Shown here: positions 35,979-49,505 of the stretch, one piece after another
Numbering within the stretch: the stretch's first letter is position 1
Layout of the letters: every line of letters starts with the position of its first letter
Source of the DNA: Lepturacanthus savala
Taxonomy: Eukaryota; Chordata; Actinopteri; Scombriformes; Trichiuridae
Length of the DNA: 64,000 nt
Direction: 5' to 3'
NCBI GenBank assembly: GCA_030544235.1
Contig: CM060477.1
Location: forward strand, 21,969,934-22,033,933
The notes under the pieces: generated by a model
What the model was told of the DNA's origin: nothing
What the model saw: only the letters and a program-made list of their open reading frames with translations
Database searches by the model: none
Translations under genes and position numbers: made by a program

Positions 35979-36980
35979 ATCATATCAAAACGGCACCAAT
36001 TCCTACCCCCCCAGGTAAGAATTTAGGGTTAGGGTTAGGGTTAGGGTTAAGCTGGGTTAGGGTTAGGCTCAGCGTTAGGGTATAGGGAACGAAACTGCCA
36101 GGTATACCTCGCCTGATGATTTTGAAGGTGGTAGAGCTCCGAAACTGAAAATCATATCAAAACGGCACCAATTCCTACCCCCCCAGGTAAGAATTTAGGG
36201 TTAGGGTTAGGCTAGGGTTAGGGTTAGGCTCAGCGTTAGGGTATAGGGAACGAAACTGCCAGGTATACCTCGCCCGATGATTTTGAAGGTGGTAGAGCTC
36301 CGAAACTGAAAATCATATCAAAACGGCACCAATTCCTACCCCCCCAGGTAAGAATTTAGGGTTAGGGTTAGGGTTAGGGTTAGGGTTAAGCTAGGGTTAG
36401 GGTTAGGCTCAGCGTTAGGGTATAGGGAACGAAACTGCCAGGTATACCTCGCCCGATGATTTTGAAGGTGGTAGAGCTCCGAAACTGAAAATCATATCAA
36501 AACGGCACCAATTCCTACCCCCCCAGGTAAGAATTTAGGGTTAGGGTTAGGGTTAGGGTTAAGCTAGGGTTAGGGTTAGGCTCAGCGTTAGGGTATAGGG
36601 AACGAAACTGCCAGGTATACCTCGCCCGATGATTTTGAAGGTGGTAGAGCTCCGAAACTGAAAATCATATCAAAACGGCACCAATTCCTACCCCCCCAGG
36701 TAAGAATTTAGGGTTAGGGTTAGGGTTAGGGTTAGGCTAGGGTTAGGGTTAGGCTCAGCGTTAGGGTATAGGGAACGAAACTGCCAGGTATACCTCGCCC
36801 GATGATTTTGAAGGTGGTAGAGCTCCGAAACTGAAAATCATATCAAAACGGCACCAATTCCTACCCCCCCAGGTAAGAATTTAGGGTTAGGGATAGGGTT
36901 AGGGTTAGGGTTAAGCTAGGGTTAGGGTTAGGCTCAGCGTTAGGATATAGGGAACGAAACTGCCAGGTATACCTCGCCCG
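35979..36980 (+). repeat. Stretch of units with scattered private changes
   Basis: Approximate bounds. It holds TTAAGCTGGG with TA lost (about 36052), GCCTGATGAT (about 36113), a short 2G unit (about 36200), GGGATAGGG (about 36892) and TTAGGATATAGG (about 36943). It lies just left of the 870-bp block pair and does not match another segment as a whole in my reading. It may be a boundary between separately amplified blocks. Confidence 0.6.
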
Positions 36981-37172
36981 ATGATTTTGAAGGTGGTAGA
37001 GCTCCGAAACTGAAAATCATATCAAAACGGCACCAATTCCTACCCCCCCAGGTAAGAATTTAGGGTTAGGGTTAGGGTTAGGCTAGGGTTAGGGTTAGGC
37101 TCAGCGTTAGGGTATAGGGAATGAAACTGCCAGGTATACCTCGCCCGATGATTTTGAAGGTGGTAGAGCTCC

Positions 37173-38042
37173 GAAACTGAAAATCATATCAAAACGGCAC
37201 CAATTCCTACCCCCCCAGGTAAGAATTTAGGGTTAGGGTTAGGGTTAGGCTAGGGTTAGGGTTAGGCTCAGCGTTAGGGTATAGGGAACGAAACTGCCAG
37301 GTATACCTCGCCCGTTGATTTTGAAGGTGGTAGAGCTCCGAAACTGAAAATCATATCAAAACGGCACCAATTCCTACCCCCCCAGGTAAGAATTTAGGGT
37401 TAGGGTTAGGGTTAGGGTTAAGCTAGGGTTAGGGTTAGGCTCAGCGTTAGGGTATAGGGAACGAAACTGCCAGGTATACCTCGCCCGATGATTTTGAAGG
37501 TGGTAGAGCTCCGAAACTGAAAATCATATCAAAACGGCACCAATTCCTACCCCCCCAGGTAAGAATTTAGGGTTAGGGTTAGGGTTAGCGTTAAGCTAGG
37601 GTTAGGGTTAGGCTCAGCGTTAGGGTATAGGGAACGAAACTGCCAGGTATACCTCGCCCGATGATTTTGAAGGTGGTAGAGCTCCGAAACTGAAAATCAT
37701 ATCAAAACGGCACCAATTCCTACCCCCCCAGGTAAGAATTTAGGGTTAGGGTTAGGGTTAGGGTTAGGGTTAAGCTAGGGTTAGGGTTAGGCTCAGCGTT
37801 AGGGTATAGGGAACGAAACTGCCAGGTATACCTCGCCCGATGATTTTGAAGGTGGTAGAGCTCCGAAACTGAAAATCATATCAAAACGGCACCAATTCCT
37901 ACCCCCCAGGTAAGAATTTAGGGTTAGGGTTAGGGTTAGGGTTAGGGTTAAGCTAGGGTTAGGGTTAGGCTCAGCGTTAGGGTATAGGGAACGAAACTGC
38001 CAGGTATACCTCGCCCGATGATTTTGAAGGTGGTAGAGCTCC
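37173..38042 (+). repeat. 870-bp five-unit block, copy 4 of 5
   Basis: Markers at 37314 and 37907, again 593 bp apart. It is offset 24536 bp from copy 3 and 1890 bp from copy 5. The unit before it (3G-T) is shared with all the other copies. Confidence 0.85.
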
Positions 38043-38555
38043 GAAACTGAAAATCATATCAAAACGGCACCAATTCCTACCCCCCCAGGTAAGAATTTAG
38101 GGTTAGGGTTAGGGTTAGGGTTAAGCTAGGGTTAGGGTTAGGCTCAGCGTTAGGGTATAGGGAACGAAACTGCCAGGTATACCTCGCCCGATGATTTTGA
38201 AGGTGGTAGAGCTCCGAAACTGAAAATCATATCAAAACGGCACCAATTCCTACCCCCCCAGGTAAGAATTTAGGGTTAGGGTTAGGGTTAGGGTTAAGCT
38301 AGGGTTAGGGTTAGGCTCAGCGTTAGGGTATAGGGAACGAAACTGCCAGGTATACCTCGCCCGATGATTTTGAAGGTGGTAGAGCTCCGAAACTGAAAAT
38401 CATATCAAAACGGCACCAATTCCTACCCCCCCAGGTAAGAATTTAGGGTTAGGGTTAGGGTTAGGCTAGGGTTAGGGTTAGGCTCAGCGTTAGGGTATAG
38501 GGAACGAAACTGCCAGGTATACCTCGCCCGATGATTTTGAAGGTGGTAGAGCTCC

Positions 38556-41500
38556 GAAACTGAAAATCATATCAAAACGGCACCAATTCCTACCCCCCCA
38601 GGTAAGAATTTAGGGTTAGGGTTAGGGTTAGGCTAGGGTTAGGGTTAGGCTCAGCGTTAGGGTATAGGGAACGAAACTGCCAGGTATACCTCGCCCGATG
38701 ATTTTGAAGGTGGTAGAGCTCCGAAACTGAAAATCATATCAAAACGGCACCAATTCCTACCCCCCCAGGTAAGAATTTAGGGTTAGGGTTAGGGTTAGGG
38801 TTAAGCTAGGGTTAGGGTTAGGCTCAGCGTTAGGGTATAGGGAACGAAACTGCCAGGTATACCTCGCCCGATGATTTTGAAGGTGGTAGAGCTCCGAAAC
38901 TGAAAATCATATCAAAACGGCACCAATTCCTACCCCCCCAGGTAAGAATTTAGGGTTAGGGTTAGGGTTAGGCTAGGGTTAGGGTTAGGCTCAGCGTTAG
39001 GGTATAGGGAATGAAACTGCCAGGTATACCTCGCCCGATGATTTTGAAGGTGGTAGAGCTCCGAAACTGAAAATCATATCAAAACGGCACCAATTCCTAC
39101 CCCCCCAGGTAAGAATTTAGGGTTAGGGTTAGGGTTAGGCTAGGGTTAGGGTTAGGCTCAGCGTTAGGGTATAGGGAACGAAACTGCCAGGTATACCTCG
39201 CCCGTTGATTTTGAAGGTGGTAGAGCTCCGAAACTGAAAATCATATCAAAACGGCACCAATTCCTACCCCCCCAGGTAAGAATTTAGGGTTAGGGTTAGG
39301 GTTAGGGTTAAGCTAGGGTTAGGGTTAGGCTCAGCGTTAGGGTATAGGGAACGAAACTGCCAGGTATACCTCGCCCGATGATTTTGAAGGTGGTAGAGCT
39401 CCGAAACTGAAAATCATATCAAAACGGCACCAATTCCTACCCCCCCAGGTAAGAATTTAGGGTTAGGGTTAGGGTTAGCGTTAAGCTAGGGTTAGGGTTA
39501 GGCTCAGCGTTAGGGTATAGGGAACGAAACTGCCAGGTATACCTCGCCCGATGATTTTGAAGGTGGTAGAGCTCCGAAACTGAAAATCATATCAAAACGG
39601 CACCAATTCCTACCCCCCCAGGTAAGAATTTAGGGTTAGGGTTAGGGTTAGGGTTAGGGTTAAGCTAGGGTTAGGGTTAGGCTCAGCGTTAGGGTATAGG
39701 GAACGAAACTGCCAGGTATACCTCGCCCGATGATTTTGAAGGTGGTAGAGCTCCGAAACTGAAAATCATATCAAAACGGCACCAATTCCTACCCCCCAGG
39801 TAAGAATTTAGGGTTAGGGTTAGGGTTAGGGTTAGGGTTAAGCTAGGGTTAGGGTTAGGCTCAGCGTTAGGGTATAGGGAACGAAACTGCCAGGTATACC
39901 TCGCCCGATGATTTTGAAGGTGGTAGAGCTCCGAAACTGAAAATCATATCAAAACGGCACCAATTCCTACCCCCCCAGGTAAGAATTTAGGGTTAGGGTT
40001 AGGGTTAGGGTTAAGCTAGGGTTAGGGTTAGGCTCAGCGTTAGGGTATAGGGAACGAAACTGCCAGGTATACCTCGCCCGATGATTTTGAAGGTGGTAGA
40101 GCTCCGAAACTGAAAATCATATCAAAACGGCACCAATTCCTACCCCCCCAGGTAAGAATTTAGGGTTAGGGTTAGGGTTAGCGTTAAGCTAGGGTTAGGG
40201 TTAGGCTCAGCGTTAGGGTATAGGGAACGAAACTGCCAGGTATACCTCGCCCGATGATTTTGAAGGTGGTAGAGCTCCGAAACTGAAAATCATATCAAAA
40301 CGGCACCAATTCCTACCCCCCCAGGTAAGAATTTAGGGTTAGGGTTAGGGTTAGAGTTAGGCTAGGGTTAGGGTTAGGCTCAGCGTTAGGGTATAGGGAA
40401 TGAAACTGCCAGGTATACCTCGCCCGATGATTTTGAAGGTGGTAGAGCTCCGAAACTGAAAATCATATCAAAACGGCACCAATTCCTACCCCCCCAGGTA
40501 AGAATTTAGGGTTAGGGTTAGGGTTAGGCTAGGGTTAGGGTTAGGCTCAGCGTTAGGGTATATGGAACGAAACTGCCAGGTATACCTCGCCCGATGATTT
40601 TGAAGGTGGTAGAGCTCCGAAACTGAAAATCATATCAAAACGGCACCAATTCCTACCCCCCCAGGTAAGAATTTAGGGTTAGGGTTAGGGTTAGGGTTAA
40701 GCTAGGGTTAGGGTTAGGGTTAGGCTCAGCGTTAGGGTATAGGGAACGAAACTGCCAGGTATACCTCGCCCGATGATTTTGAAGGTGGTAGAGCTCCGAA
40801 ACTGAAAATCATATCAAAACGGCACCAATTCCTACCCCCCCAGGTAAGAATTTAGGGTTAGGGTTAAGCTAGGGTTAGGGTTAGGCTCAGCGTTAGGGTA
40901 TAGGGAACGAAACTGCCAGGTATACCTCGCCCGATGATTTTGAAGGTGGTAGAGCTCCGAAACTGAAAATCATATCAAAACGGCACCAATTCCTACCCCC
41001 CCAGGTAAGAATTTAGGGTTAGGGTTAGGGTTAGGCGAGGGTTAGGGTTAGGCTCAGCGTTAGGGTATAGGGAACGAAACTGCCAGGTATACCTCACCCG
41101 ATGATTTTGAAGGTGGTAGAGCTCCGAAACTGAAAATCATATCAAAACGGCACCAATTCCTACCCCCCCAGGTAAGAATTTAGGGTTAGGGTTAGGGTTA
41201 GGCTAGGGTTAGGGTTAGGCTCAGCGTTAGGGTATAGGGAATGAAACTGCCAGGTATACCTCGCCCGATGATTTTGAAGGTGGTAGAGCTCCGAAACTGA
41301 AAATCATATCAAAACGGCACCAATTCCTACCCCCCCAGGTAAGAATTTAGGGTTAGGGTTAGGGTTAGGCTAGGGTTAGGGTTAGGGTTAGGCTCAGCGT
41401 TAGGGTATAGGGAACGAAACTGCCAGGTATACCTCGCCCGATGATTTTGAAGGTGGTAGAGCTCCGAAACTGAAAATCATATCAAAACGGCACCAATTCC

Positions 41501-44500
41501 TACCCCCCCAGGTAAGAATTTAGGGTTAGGGTTAGGGTTAGGCTAGGGTTAGGGTTAGGCTCAGCGTTAGGGTATAGGGAATGAAACTGCCAGGTATACC
41601 TCGCCCGATGATTTTGAAGGTGGTAGAGCTCCGAAACTGAAAATCATATCAAAACGGCACCAATTCCTACCCCCCCAGGTAAGAATTTAGAGTTAGGGTT
41701 AGGGTTAGGGTTAGGCTAGGGTTAGGGTTAGGCTCAGCGTTAGGGTATAGGGAATGAAACTGCCAGGTATACCTCGCCCGATGATTTTGAAGGTGGTAGA
41801 GCTCCGAAACTGAAAATCATATCAAAACGGCACCAATTCCTACCCCCCCAGGTAAGAATTTAGGGTTAGGGTTAGGGTTAGGCTAGGGTTAGGGTTAGGC
41901 TCAGCGTTAGGGTATAGGGAATGAAACTGCCAGGTATACCTCGCCCGATGATTTTGAAGGTGGTAGAGCTCCGAAACTGAAAATCATATCAAAACGGCAC
42001 CAATTCCTACCCCCCCAGGTAAGAATTTAGGGTTAGGGTTGGGTTAGGCTAGGGTTAGGGTTAGGCTCAGCGTTAGGGTATAGGGAACGAAACTGCCAGG
42101 TATACCTCGCCCGATGATTTTGAAGGTGGTAGAGCTCCGAAACTGAAAATCATATCAAAACGGCACCAATTCCTACCCCCCCAGGTAAGAATTTAGGGTT
42201 AGGGTTAGGGTTAAGCTAGGGTTAGGGTTAGGGTTAGGCTCAGCGTTAGGGTATAGGGAACGAAACTGCCAGGTTTACCTCGCCCGATGATTTTGAAGGT
42301 GGTAGAGCTCCGAAACTGAAAATCATATCAAAACGGCACCAATTCCTACCCCCCCAGGTAAGAATTTAGGGTTAGGGTTAGGGTTAGGGTTAGGGTTAAG
42401 CTAGGGTTAGGGTTAGGCTCAGCGTTAGGGTATAGGGAATGAAACTGCCAGGTATACCTCGCCCGATGATTTTGAAGGTGGTAGAGCTCCGAAACTGAAA
42501 ATCATATCAAAACGGCACCAATTCCTACCCCCCCAGGTAAGAATTTAGGGTTAGGGTTAGGGTTAGGGTTAGGCTAGGGTCAGGCTCAGCGTTAGGGTAT
42601 AGGGAATGAAACTGCCAGGTATACCTCGCCCGATGATTTTGAAGGTGGTAGAGCTCCGAAACTGAAAATCATATCAAAACGGCACCAATTCCTACCCCCC
42701 CAGGTAAGAATTTAGGGTTAGGGTTAGGGTTAGGGTTAGGCTAGGGTCAGGCTCAGCGTTAGGGTATAGGGAATGAAACTGCCAGGTATACCTCGCCCGA
42801 TGATTTTGAAGGTGGTAGAGCTCCGAAACTGAAAATCATATCAAAACGGCACCAATTCCTACCCCCCCAGGTAAGAATTTAGGGTTAGGGTTAGGGTTAG
42901 GCTAGGGTTAGGGTTAGGCTCAGCGTTAGGGTATAGGGAACGAAACTGCCAGGTATACCTCGCCCGATGATTTTGAAGGTGGTAGAGCTCCGAAACTGAA
43001 AATCATATCAAAACGGCACCAATTCCTACCCCCCCAGGTAAGAATTTAGGGTTAGGGTTAGGGTTAGGGTTAGGCTAGGGTCAGGCTCAGCGTTAGGGTA
43101 TAGGGAATGAAACTGCCAGGTATACCTCGCCCGATGATTTTGAAGGTGGTAGAGCTCCGAAACTGAAAATCATATCAAAACGGCACCAATTCCTACCCCC
43201 CCAGGTAAGAATTTAGGGTTAGGGTTAGGGTTAGGCTAGGGTTAGGGTTAGGCTCAGCGTTAGGGTATAGGGAACGAAACTGCCAGGTATACCTCGCCCG
43301 ATGATTTTGAAGGTGGTAGAGCTCCGAAACTGAAAATCATATCAAAACGGCACCAATTCCTACCCCCCCAGGTAAGAATTTAGGGTTAGGGTTAGGGTTA
43401 GGCTAGGGTTAGGGTTAGGCTCAGCGTTAGGGTATAGGGAACGAAACTGCCAGGTATACCTCGCCCGATGATTTTGAAGGTGGTAGAGCTCCGAAACTGA
43501 AAATCATATCAAAACGGCACCAATTCCTACCCCCCCAGGTAAGAATTTAGGGTTAGGGTTAGGGTTAGGCTAGGGTTAGGGTTAGGCTCAGCGTTAGGGT
43601 ATAGGGAATGAAACTGCCAGGTATACCTCGCCCGATGATTTTGAAGGTGGTAGAGCTCCGAAACTGAAAATCATATCAAAACGGCACCAATTCCTACCCC
43701 CCCAGGTAAGAATTTAGGGTTAGGGTTAGGGTTAGGGTTAAGCTAGGGTTAGGGTTAGGCTCAGCGTTAGGGTATAGGGAACGAAACTGCCAGGTATACC
43801 TCGCCCGATGATTTTGAAGGTGGTAGAGCTCCGAAACTGAAAATCATATCAAAACGGCACCAATTCCTACCCCCCCAGGTAAGAATTTAGGGTTAGGGTT
43901 AGGGTTAGGGTTAAGCTAGGGTTAGGGTTAGGCTCAGCGTTAGGGTATAGGGAACGAAACTGCCAGGTATACCTCGCCCGATGATTTTGAAGGTGGTAGA
44001 GCTCCGAAACTGAAAATCATATCAAAACGGCACCAATTCCTACCCCCCCAGGTAAGAATTTAGGGTTAGGGTTAGGGTTAGGGTTAAGCTAGGGTTAGGG
44101 TTAGGCTCAGCGTTAGGGTATAGGGAACGAAACTGCCAGGTATACCTCGCCCGATGATTTTGATGGTGGTAGAGCTCCGAAACTGAAAATCATATCAAAA
44201 CGGCACCAGTTCCTACCCCCCCAGGTAAGAATTTAGGGTTAGGGTTAGGGTTAGGGTTAAGCTAGGGTTAGGGTTAGGCTCAGCGTTAGGGTATAGGGAA
44301 CGAAACTGCCAGGTATACCTCGCCCGATGATTTTGAAGGTGGTAGAGCTCCGAAACTGAAAATCATATCAAAACGGCACCAATTCCTACCCCCCCAGGTA
44401 AGAATTTAGGGTTAGGGTTAGGGTTAGGCTAGGGTTAGGGTTAGGCTCAGCGTTAGGGTATAGGGAATGAAACTGCCAGGTATACCTCGCCCGATGATTT

Positions 44501-47500
44501 TGAAGGTGGTAGAGCTCCGAAACTGAAAATCATATCAAAACGGCACCAATTCCTACCCCCCCAGGTAAGAATTTAGGGTTAGGGTTATGGTTAGGCTAGG
44601 GTTAGGGTTAGGCTCAGCGTTAGGGTATAGGGAATGAAACTGCCAGGTATACCTCGCCCGATGATTTTGAAGGTGGTAGAGCTCCGAAACTGAAAATCAT
44701 ATCAAAACGGCACCAATTCCTACCCCCCCAGGTAAGAATTTAGGGTTAGGGTTAGGGTTAGGGTTATGCTAGGGTTAGGGTTAGGGTTAGGCTCAGCGTT
44801 AGGGTATAGGGAACGAAACTGCCAGGTATACCTCGCCCGATGATTTTGAAGGTGGTAGAGCTCCGAAACTGAAAATCATATCAAAACGGCACCAATTCCT
44901 ACCCCCCCAGGTAAGAATTTAGGGTTAGGGTTAGGGTTAGGCTAGGGTTAGGGTTAGGCTCAGCGTTAGGGTATAGGGAATGAAACTGCCAGGTATACCC
45001 CGCCCGATGATTTTGAAGGTGGTAGAGCTCCGAAACTGAAAATCATATCAAAACGGCACCAATTCCTAACCCCCCAGGTAAGAATTTAGGGTTAGGGTTA
45101 GGGTTAGGCTAGGGTTAGGGTTAGGCTCAGCGTTAGGGTATAGGGAACGAAACTGCCAGGTATACCTCGCCCGATGATTTTGAAGGTGGTAGAGCTCCGA
45201 AACTGAAAATCATATCAAAACGGCACCAATTCCTACCCCCCCAGGTAAGAATTTAGGGTTAGGGTTAGGGTTAGCATTAAGCTAGGGTTAGGGTTAGGCT
45301 CAGCGTTAGGGTATAGGGAACGAAACTGCCAGGTATACCTCGCCCGATGATTTTGAAGGTGGTAGAGCTCCGAAACTGAAAATCATATCAAAACGGCACC
45401 AATTCCTACCCCCCCAGGTAAGAATTTAGGGTTAGGGTTAGGGTTAGGGTTAGGCTAGGGTTAGGGTTAGGCTCAGCATTAGGGTATAGGGAACGAAACT
45501 GCCAGGTATACCTCGCCCGATGATTTTGAAGGTGGTAGAGCTCCGAAACTGAAAATCATATCAAAACGGCACCAATTCCTACCCCCCCAGGTAAGAATTT
45601 AGGGTTAGGGTTAGGGTTAGGCTAGGGTTAGGGTTAGGCTCAGCGTTAGGGTATAGGGAATGAAACTGCCAGGTATACCTCGCCCGATGATTTTGAAGGT
45701 GGTAGAGCTCCGAAACTGAAAATCATATCAAAACGGCACCAATTCCTACCCCCCCAGGTAAGAATTTAGGGTTAGGGTTAGGGTTAGGCTAGGGTTAGGG
45801 TTAGGCTCAGCGTTAGGGTATAGGGAATGAAACTGCCAGGTATACCTCGCCCGATGATTTTGAAGGTGGTAGAGCTCCGAAACTGAAAATCATATCAAAA
45901 CGGCACCAATTCCTACCCCCCCAGGTAAGAATTTAGGGTTAGGGTTAGGGTTAGGGTTAAGCTAGGGTTAGGGTTAGGGTTAGGCTCAGCGTTAGGGTAT
46001 AGGGAACGAAACTGCCAGGTATACCTCGCCCGATGATTTTGAAGGTGGTAGAGCTCCGAAACTGAAAATCATATCAAAACGGCACCAATTCCTACCCCCC
46101 CAGGTAAGAATTTAGGGTTAGGGTTAGGGTTAGGGTTAGGGTTAAGCTAGGGTTAGGGTTAGGCTCAGCGTTAGGGTATAGGGAACGAAACTGCCAGGTA
46201 TACCTCGCCCGATGATTTTGAAGGTGGTAGAGCTCCGAAACTGAAAATCATATCAAAACGGCACCAATTCCTACCCCCCCAGGTAAGAATTTAGGGTTAG
46301 GGTTAGGGTTAGGGTTAGGCTAGGGTCAGGCTCAGCGTTAGAGTATAGGGAATGAAACTGCCAGGTATACCTCGCCCGATGATTTTGAAGGTGGTAGAGC
46401 TCCGAAACTGAAAATCATATCAAAACGGCACCAATTCCTACCCCCCCAGGTAAGAATTTAGGGTTAGGGTTAGGGTTAGGCTAGGGTTAGGGTTAGGCTC
46501 AGCGTTAGGGTATAGGGAACGAAACTGCCAGGTATACCTCGCCCGATGATTTTGAAGGTGGTAGAGCTCCGAAACTGAAAATCATATCAAAACGGCACCA
46601 ATTCCTACCCCCCCAGGTAGGAATTTAGGGTTAGGGTTAGGGTTAGGGTTAAGCTAGGGTTAGGGTTAGGGTTAGGCTCAGCGTTAGGGTATAGGGAACG
46701 AAACTGCCAGGTATACCTCGCCCGATGATTTTGAAGGTGGTAGAGCTCCGAAACTGAAAATCATATCAAAACGGCACCAATTCCTACCCCCCCAGGTAAG
46801 AATTTAGGGTTAGGGTTAGGGTTTGGGTTAAGCTAGGGTTAGGGTTAGGCTCAGCGTTAGGGTATAGGGAACGAAACTGCCAGGTATACCTCGCCCGATG
46901 ATTTTGAAGGTGGTAGAGCTCCGAAACTGAAAATCATATCAAAACGGCACCAATTCCTACCCCCCCAGGTAAGAATTTAGGGTTAGGGTTAGGGTTAGGG
47001 TTAAGCTAGGGTTAGGGTTAGGCTCAGCGTTAGGGTATAGGGAACGAAACTGCCAGGTATACCTCGCCCGATGATTTTGAAGGTGGTAGAGCTCCGAAAC
47101 TGAAAATCATATCAAAACGGCACCAATTCCTACCCCCCCAGGTAAGAATTTAGGGTTAGGGTTAGGGTTAGGGTTAGGCTAGGGTTAGGGTTAGGCTCAG
47201 CGTTAGGGTATAGGGAATGAAACTGCCAGGTATACCTCGCCCGATGATTTTGAAGGTGGTAGAGCTCCGAAACTGAAAATCATATCAAAACGGCACCAAT
47301 TCCTACCCCCCCAGGTAAGAATTTAGGGTTAGGGTTAGGGTTAGGCTAGGGTTAGGGTTAGGCTCAGCGTTAGGGTATAGGGAATGAAACTGCCAGGTAT
47401 ACCTCGCCCGATGATTTTGAAGGTGGTAGAGCTCCGAAACTGAAAATCATATCAAAACGGCACCAATTCCTACCCCCCCAGGTAAGAATTTAGGGTTAGG

Positions 47501-48294
47501 GTTAGGCTAGGGTTAGGGTTAGGCTCAGCGTTAGGGTATAGGGAATGAAACTGCCAGGTATACCTCGCCCGATGATTTTGAAGGTGGTAGAGCTCCGAAA
47601 CTGAAAATCATATCAAAACGGCACCAATTCCTACCCCCCCAGGTAAGAATTTAGGGTTAGGGTTAGGGTTAGGGTTAGGGTTAAGCTAGGGTTAGGGTTA
47701 GGCTCAGCGTTAGGGTATAGGGAACGAAACTGCCAGGTATACCTCGCCCGATGATTTTGAAGGTGGTAGAGCTCCGAAACTGAAAATCATATCAAAACGG
47801 CACCAATTCCTACCCCCCCAGGTAAGAATTTAGGGTTAGGGTTAGGGTTAGGGTTAAGCTAGGGTTAGGGTTAGGCTCAGCGTTAGGGTATAGGGAACGA
47901 AACTGCCAGGTATACCTCGCCCGATGATTTTGAAGGTGGTAGAGCTCCGAAACTGAAAATCATATCAAAACGGCACCAATTCCTACCCCCCCAGGTAAGA
48001 ATTTAGGGTTAGGGTTAGGGTTAGGGTTAAGCTAGGGTTAGGGTTAGGCTCAGCGTTAGGGTATAGGGAACGAAACTGCCAGGTATACCTCGCCCGATGA
48101 TTTTGAAGGTGGTAGAGCTCCGAAACTGAAAATCATATCAAAACGGCACCAATTCCTACCCCCCCAGGTAAGAATTTAGGGTTAGGGTTAGGGTTAGGGT
48201 TAAGCTAGGGTTAGGGTTAGGCTCAGCGTTAGGGTATAGGGAACGAAACTGCCAGGTATACCTCGCCCGATGATTTTGAAGGTGGTAGAGCTCC
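38556..48294 (+). repeat. 9.2-kb duplicated segment, copy 2
   Basis: Copy of 12130-21355, about 513 bp longer through added units, including a 2A unit (about 40860) and a GGCGAGGG unit (about 41035). Markers: GTTG 39204, TATATGG 40559, CACCCG 41095, TTAGAG 41691, GATGGTGG 44162, TTATGC 44764, TTTGGG 46821. A private change is CACCAGTTCC (about 44209). It ends where a 3G-T unit (48295) replaces the 3c unit of copy 1 (21356). Confidence 0.85.
39063..39932 (+). repeat. 870-bp five-unit block, copy 5 of 5
   Basis: Markers at 39204 and 39797. It is offset 26426 bp from copy 3 and belongs to the second copy of the 9.2 kb segment. The close pair at 37173 and 39063 shows a local 1890-bp duplication on top of the long-range one. 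Confidence 0.85.
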
Positions 48295-49505
48295 GAAACT
48301 GAAAATCATATCAAAACGGCACCAATTCCTACCCCCCCAGGTAAGAATTTAGGGTTAGGGTTAGGGTTAGGCTAGGGTTAGGGTTAGGCTCAGCGTTAGG
48401 GTATAGGGAATGAAACTGCCAGGTATACCTCGCCCGATGATTTTGAAGGTGGTAGAGCTCCGAAACTGAAAATCATATCAAAACGGCACCAATTCCTACC
48501 CCCCCAGGTAAGAATTTAGGGTTAGGGTTAGGGTTAGGGTTAGGGTTAAGCTAGGGTTAGGGTTAGGCTCAGCGTTAGGGTATAGGGAACGAAACTGCCA
48601 GGTATACCTCGCCCGATGATTTTGAAGGTGGTAGAGCTCCGAAACTGAAAATCATATCAAAACGGCACCAATTCCTACCCCCCCAGGTAAGAATTTAGGG
48701 TTAGGGTTAGGGTTAGGGTTAGGCTAGGGTCAGGCTCAGCGTTAGGGTATAGGGAATGAAACTGCCAGGTATACCTCGCCCGATGATTTTGAAGGTGGTA
48801 GAGCTCCGAAACTGAAAATCATATCAAAACGGCACCAATTCCTACCCCCCCAGGTAAGAATTTAGGGTTAGGGTTAGGGTTAGGCTAGGGTTAGGGTTAG
48901 GCTCAGCGTTAGGGTATAGGGAACGAAACTGCCAGGTATACCTCGCCCGATGATTTTGAAGGTGGTAGAGCTCCGAAACTGAAAATCATATCAAAACGGC
49001 ACCAATTCCTACCCCCCCAGGTAAGAATTTAGGGTTAGGGTTAGGGTTAGGGTTAAGCTAGGGTTAGGGTTAGGGTTAGGCTCAGCGTTAGGGTATAGGG
49101 AACGAAACTGCCAGGTATACCTCGCCCGATGATTTTGAAGGTGGTAGAGCTCCGAAACTGAAAATCATATCAAAACGGCACCAATTCCTACCCCCCCAGG
49201 TAAGAATTTAGGGTTAGGGTTAGGGTTTGGGTTAAGCTAGGGTTAGGGTTAGGCTCAGCGTTAGGGTATAGGGAACGAAACTGCCAGGTATACCTCGCCC
49301 GATGATTTTGAAGGTGGTAGAGCTCCGAAACTGAAAATCATATCAAAACGGCACCAATTCCTACCCCCCCAGGTAAGAATTTAGGGTTAGGGTTAGGGTT
49401 AGGGTTAGGGTTAAGCTAGGGTTAGGGTTAGGCTCAGCGTTAGGGTATAGGGAACGAAACTGCCAGGTATACCTCGCCCGATGATTTTGAAGGTGGTAGA
49501 GCTCC

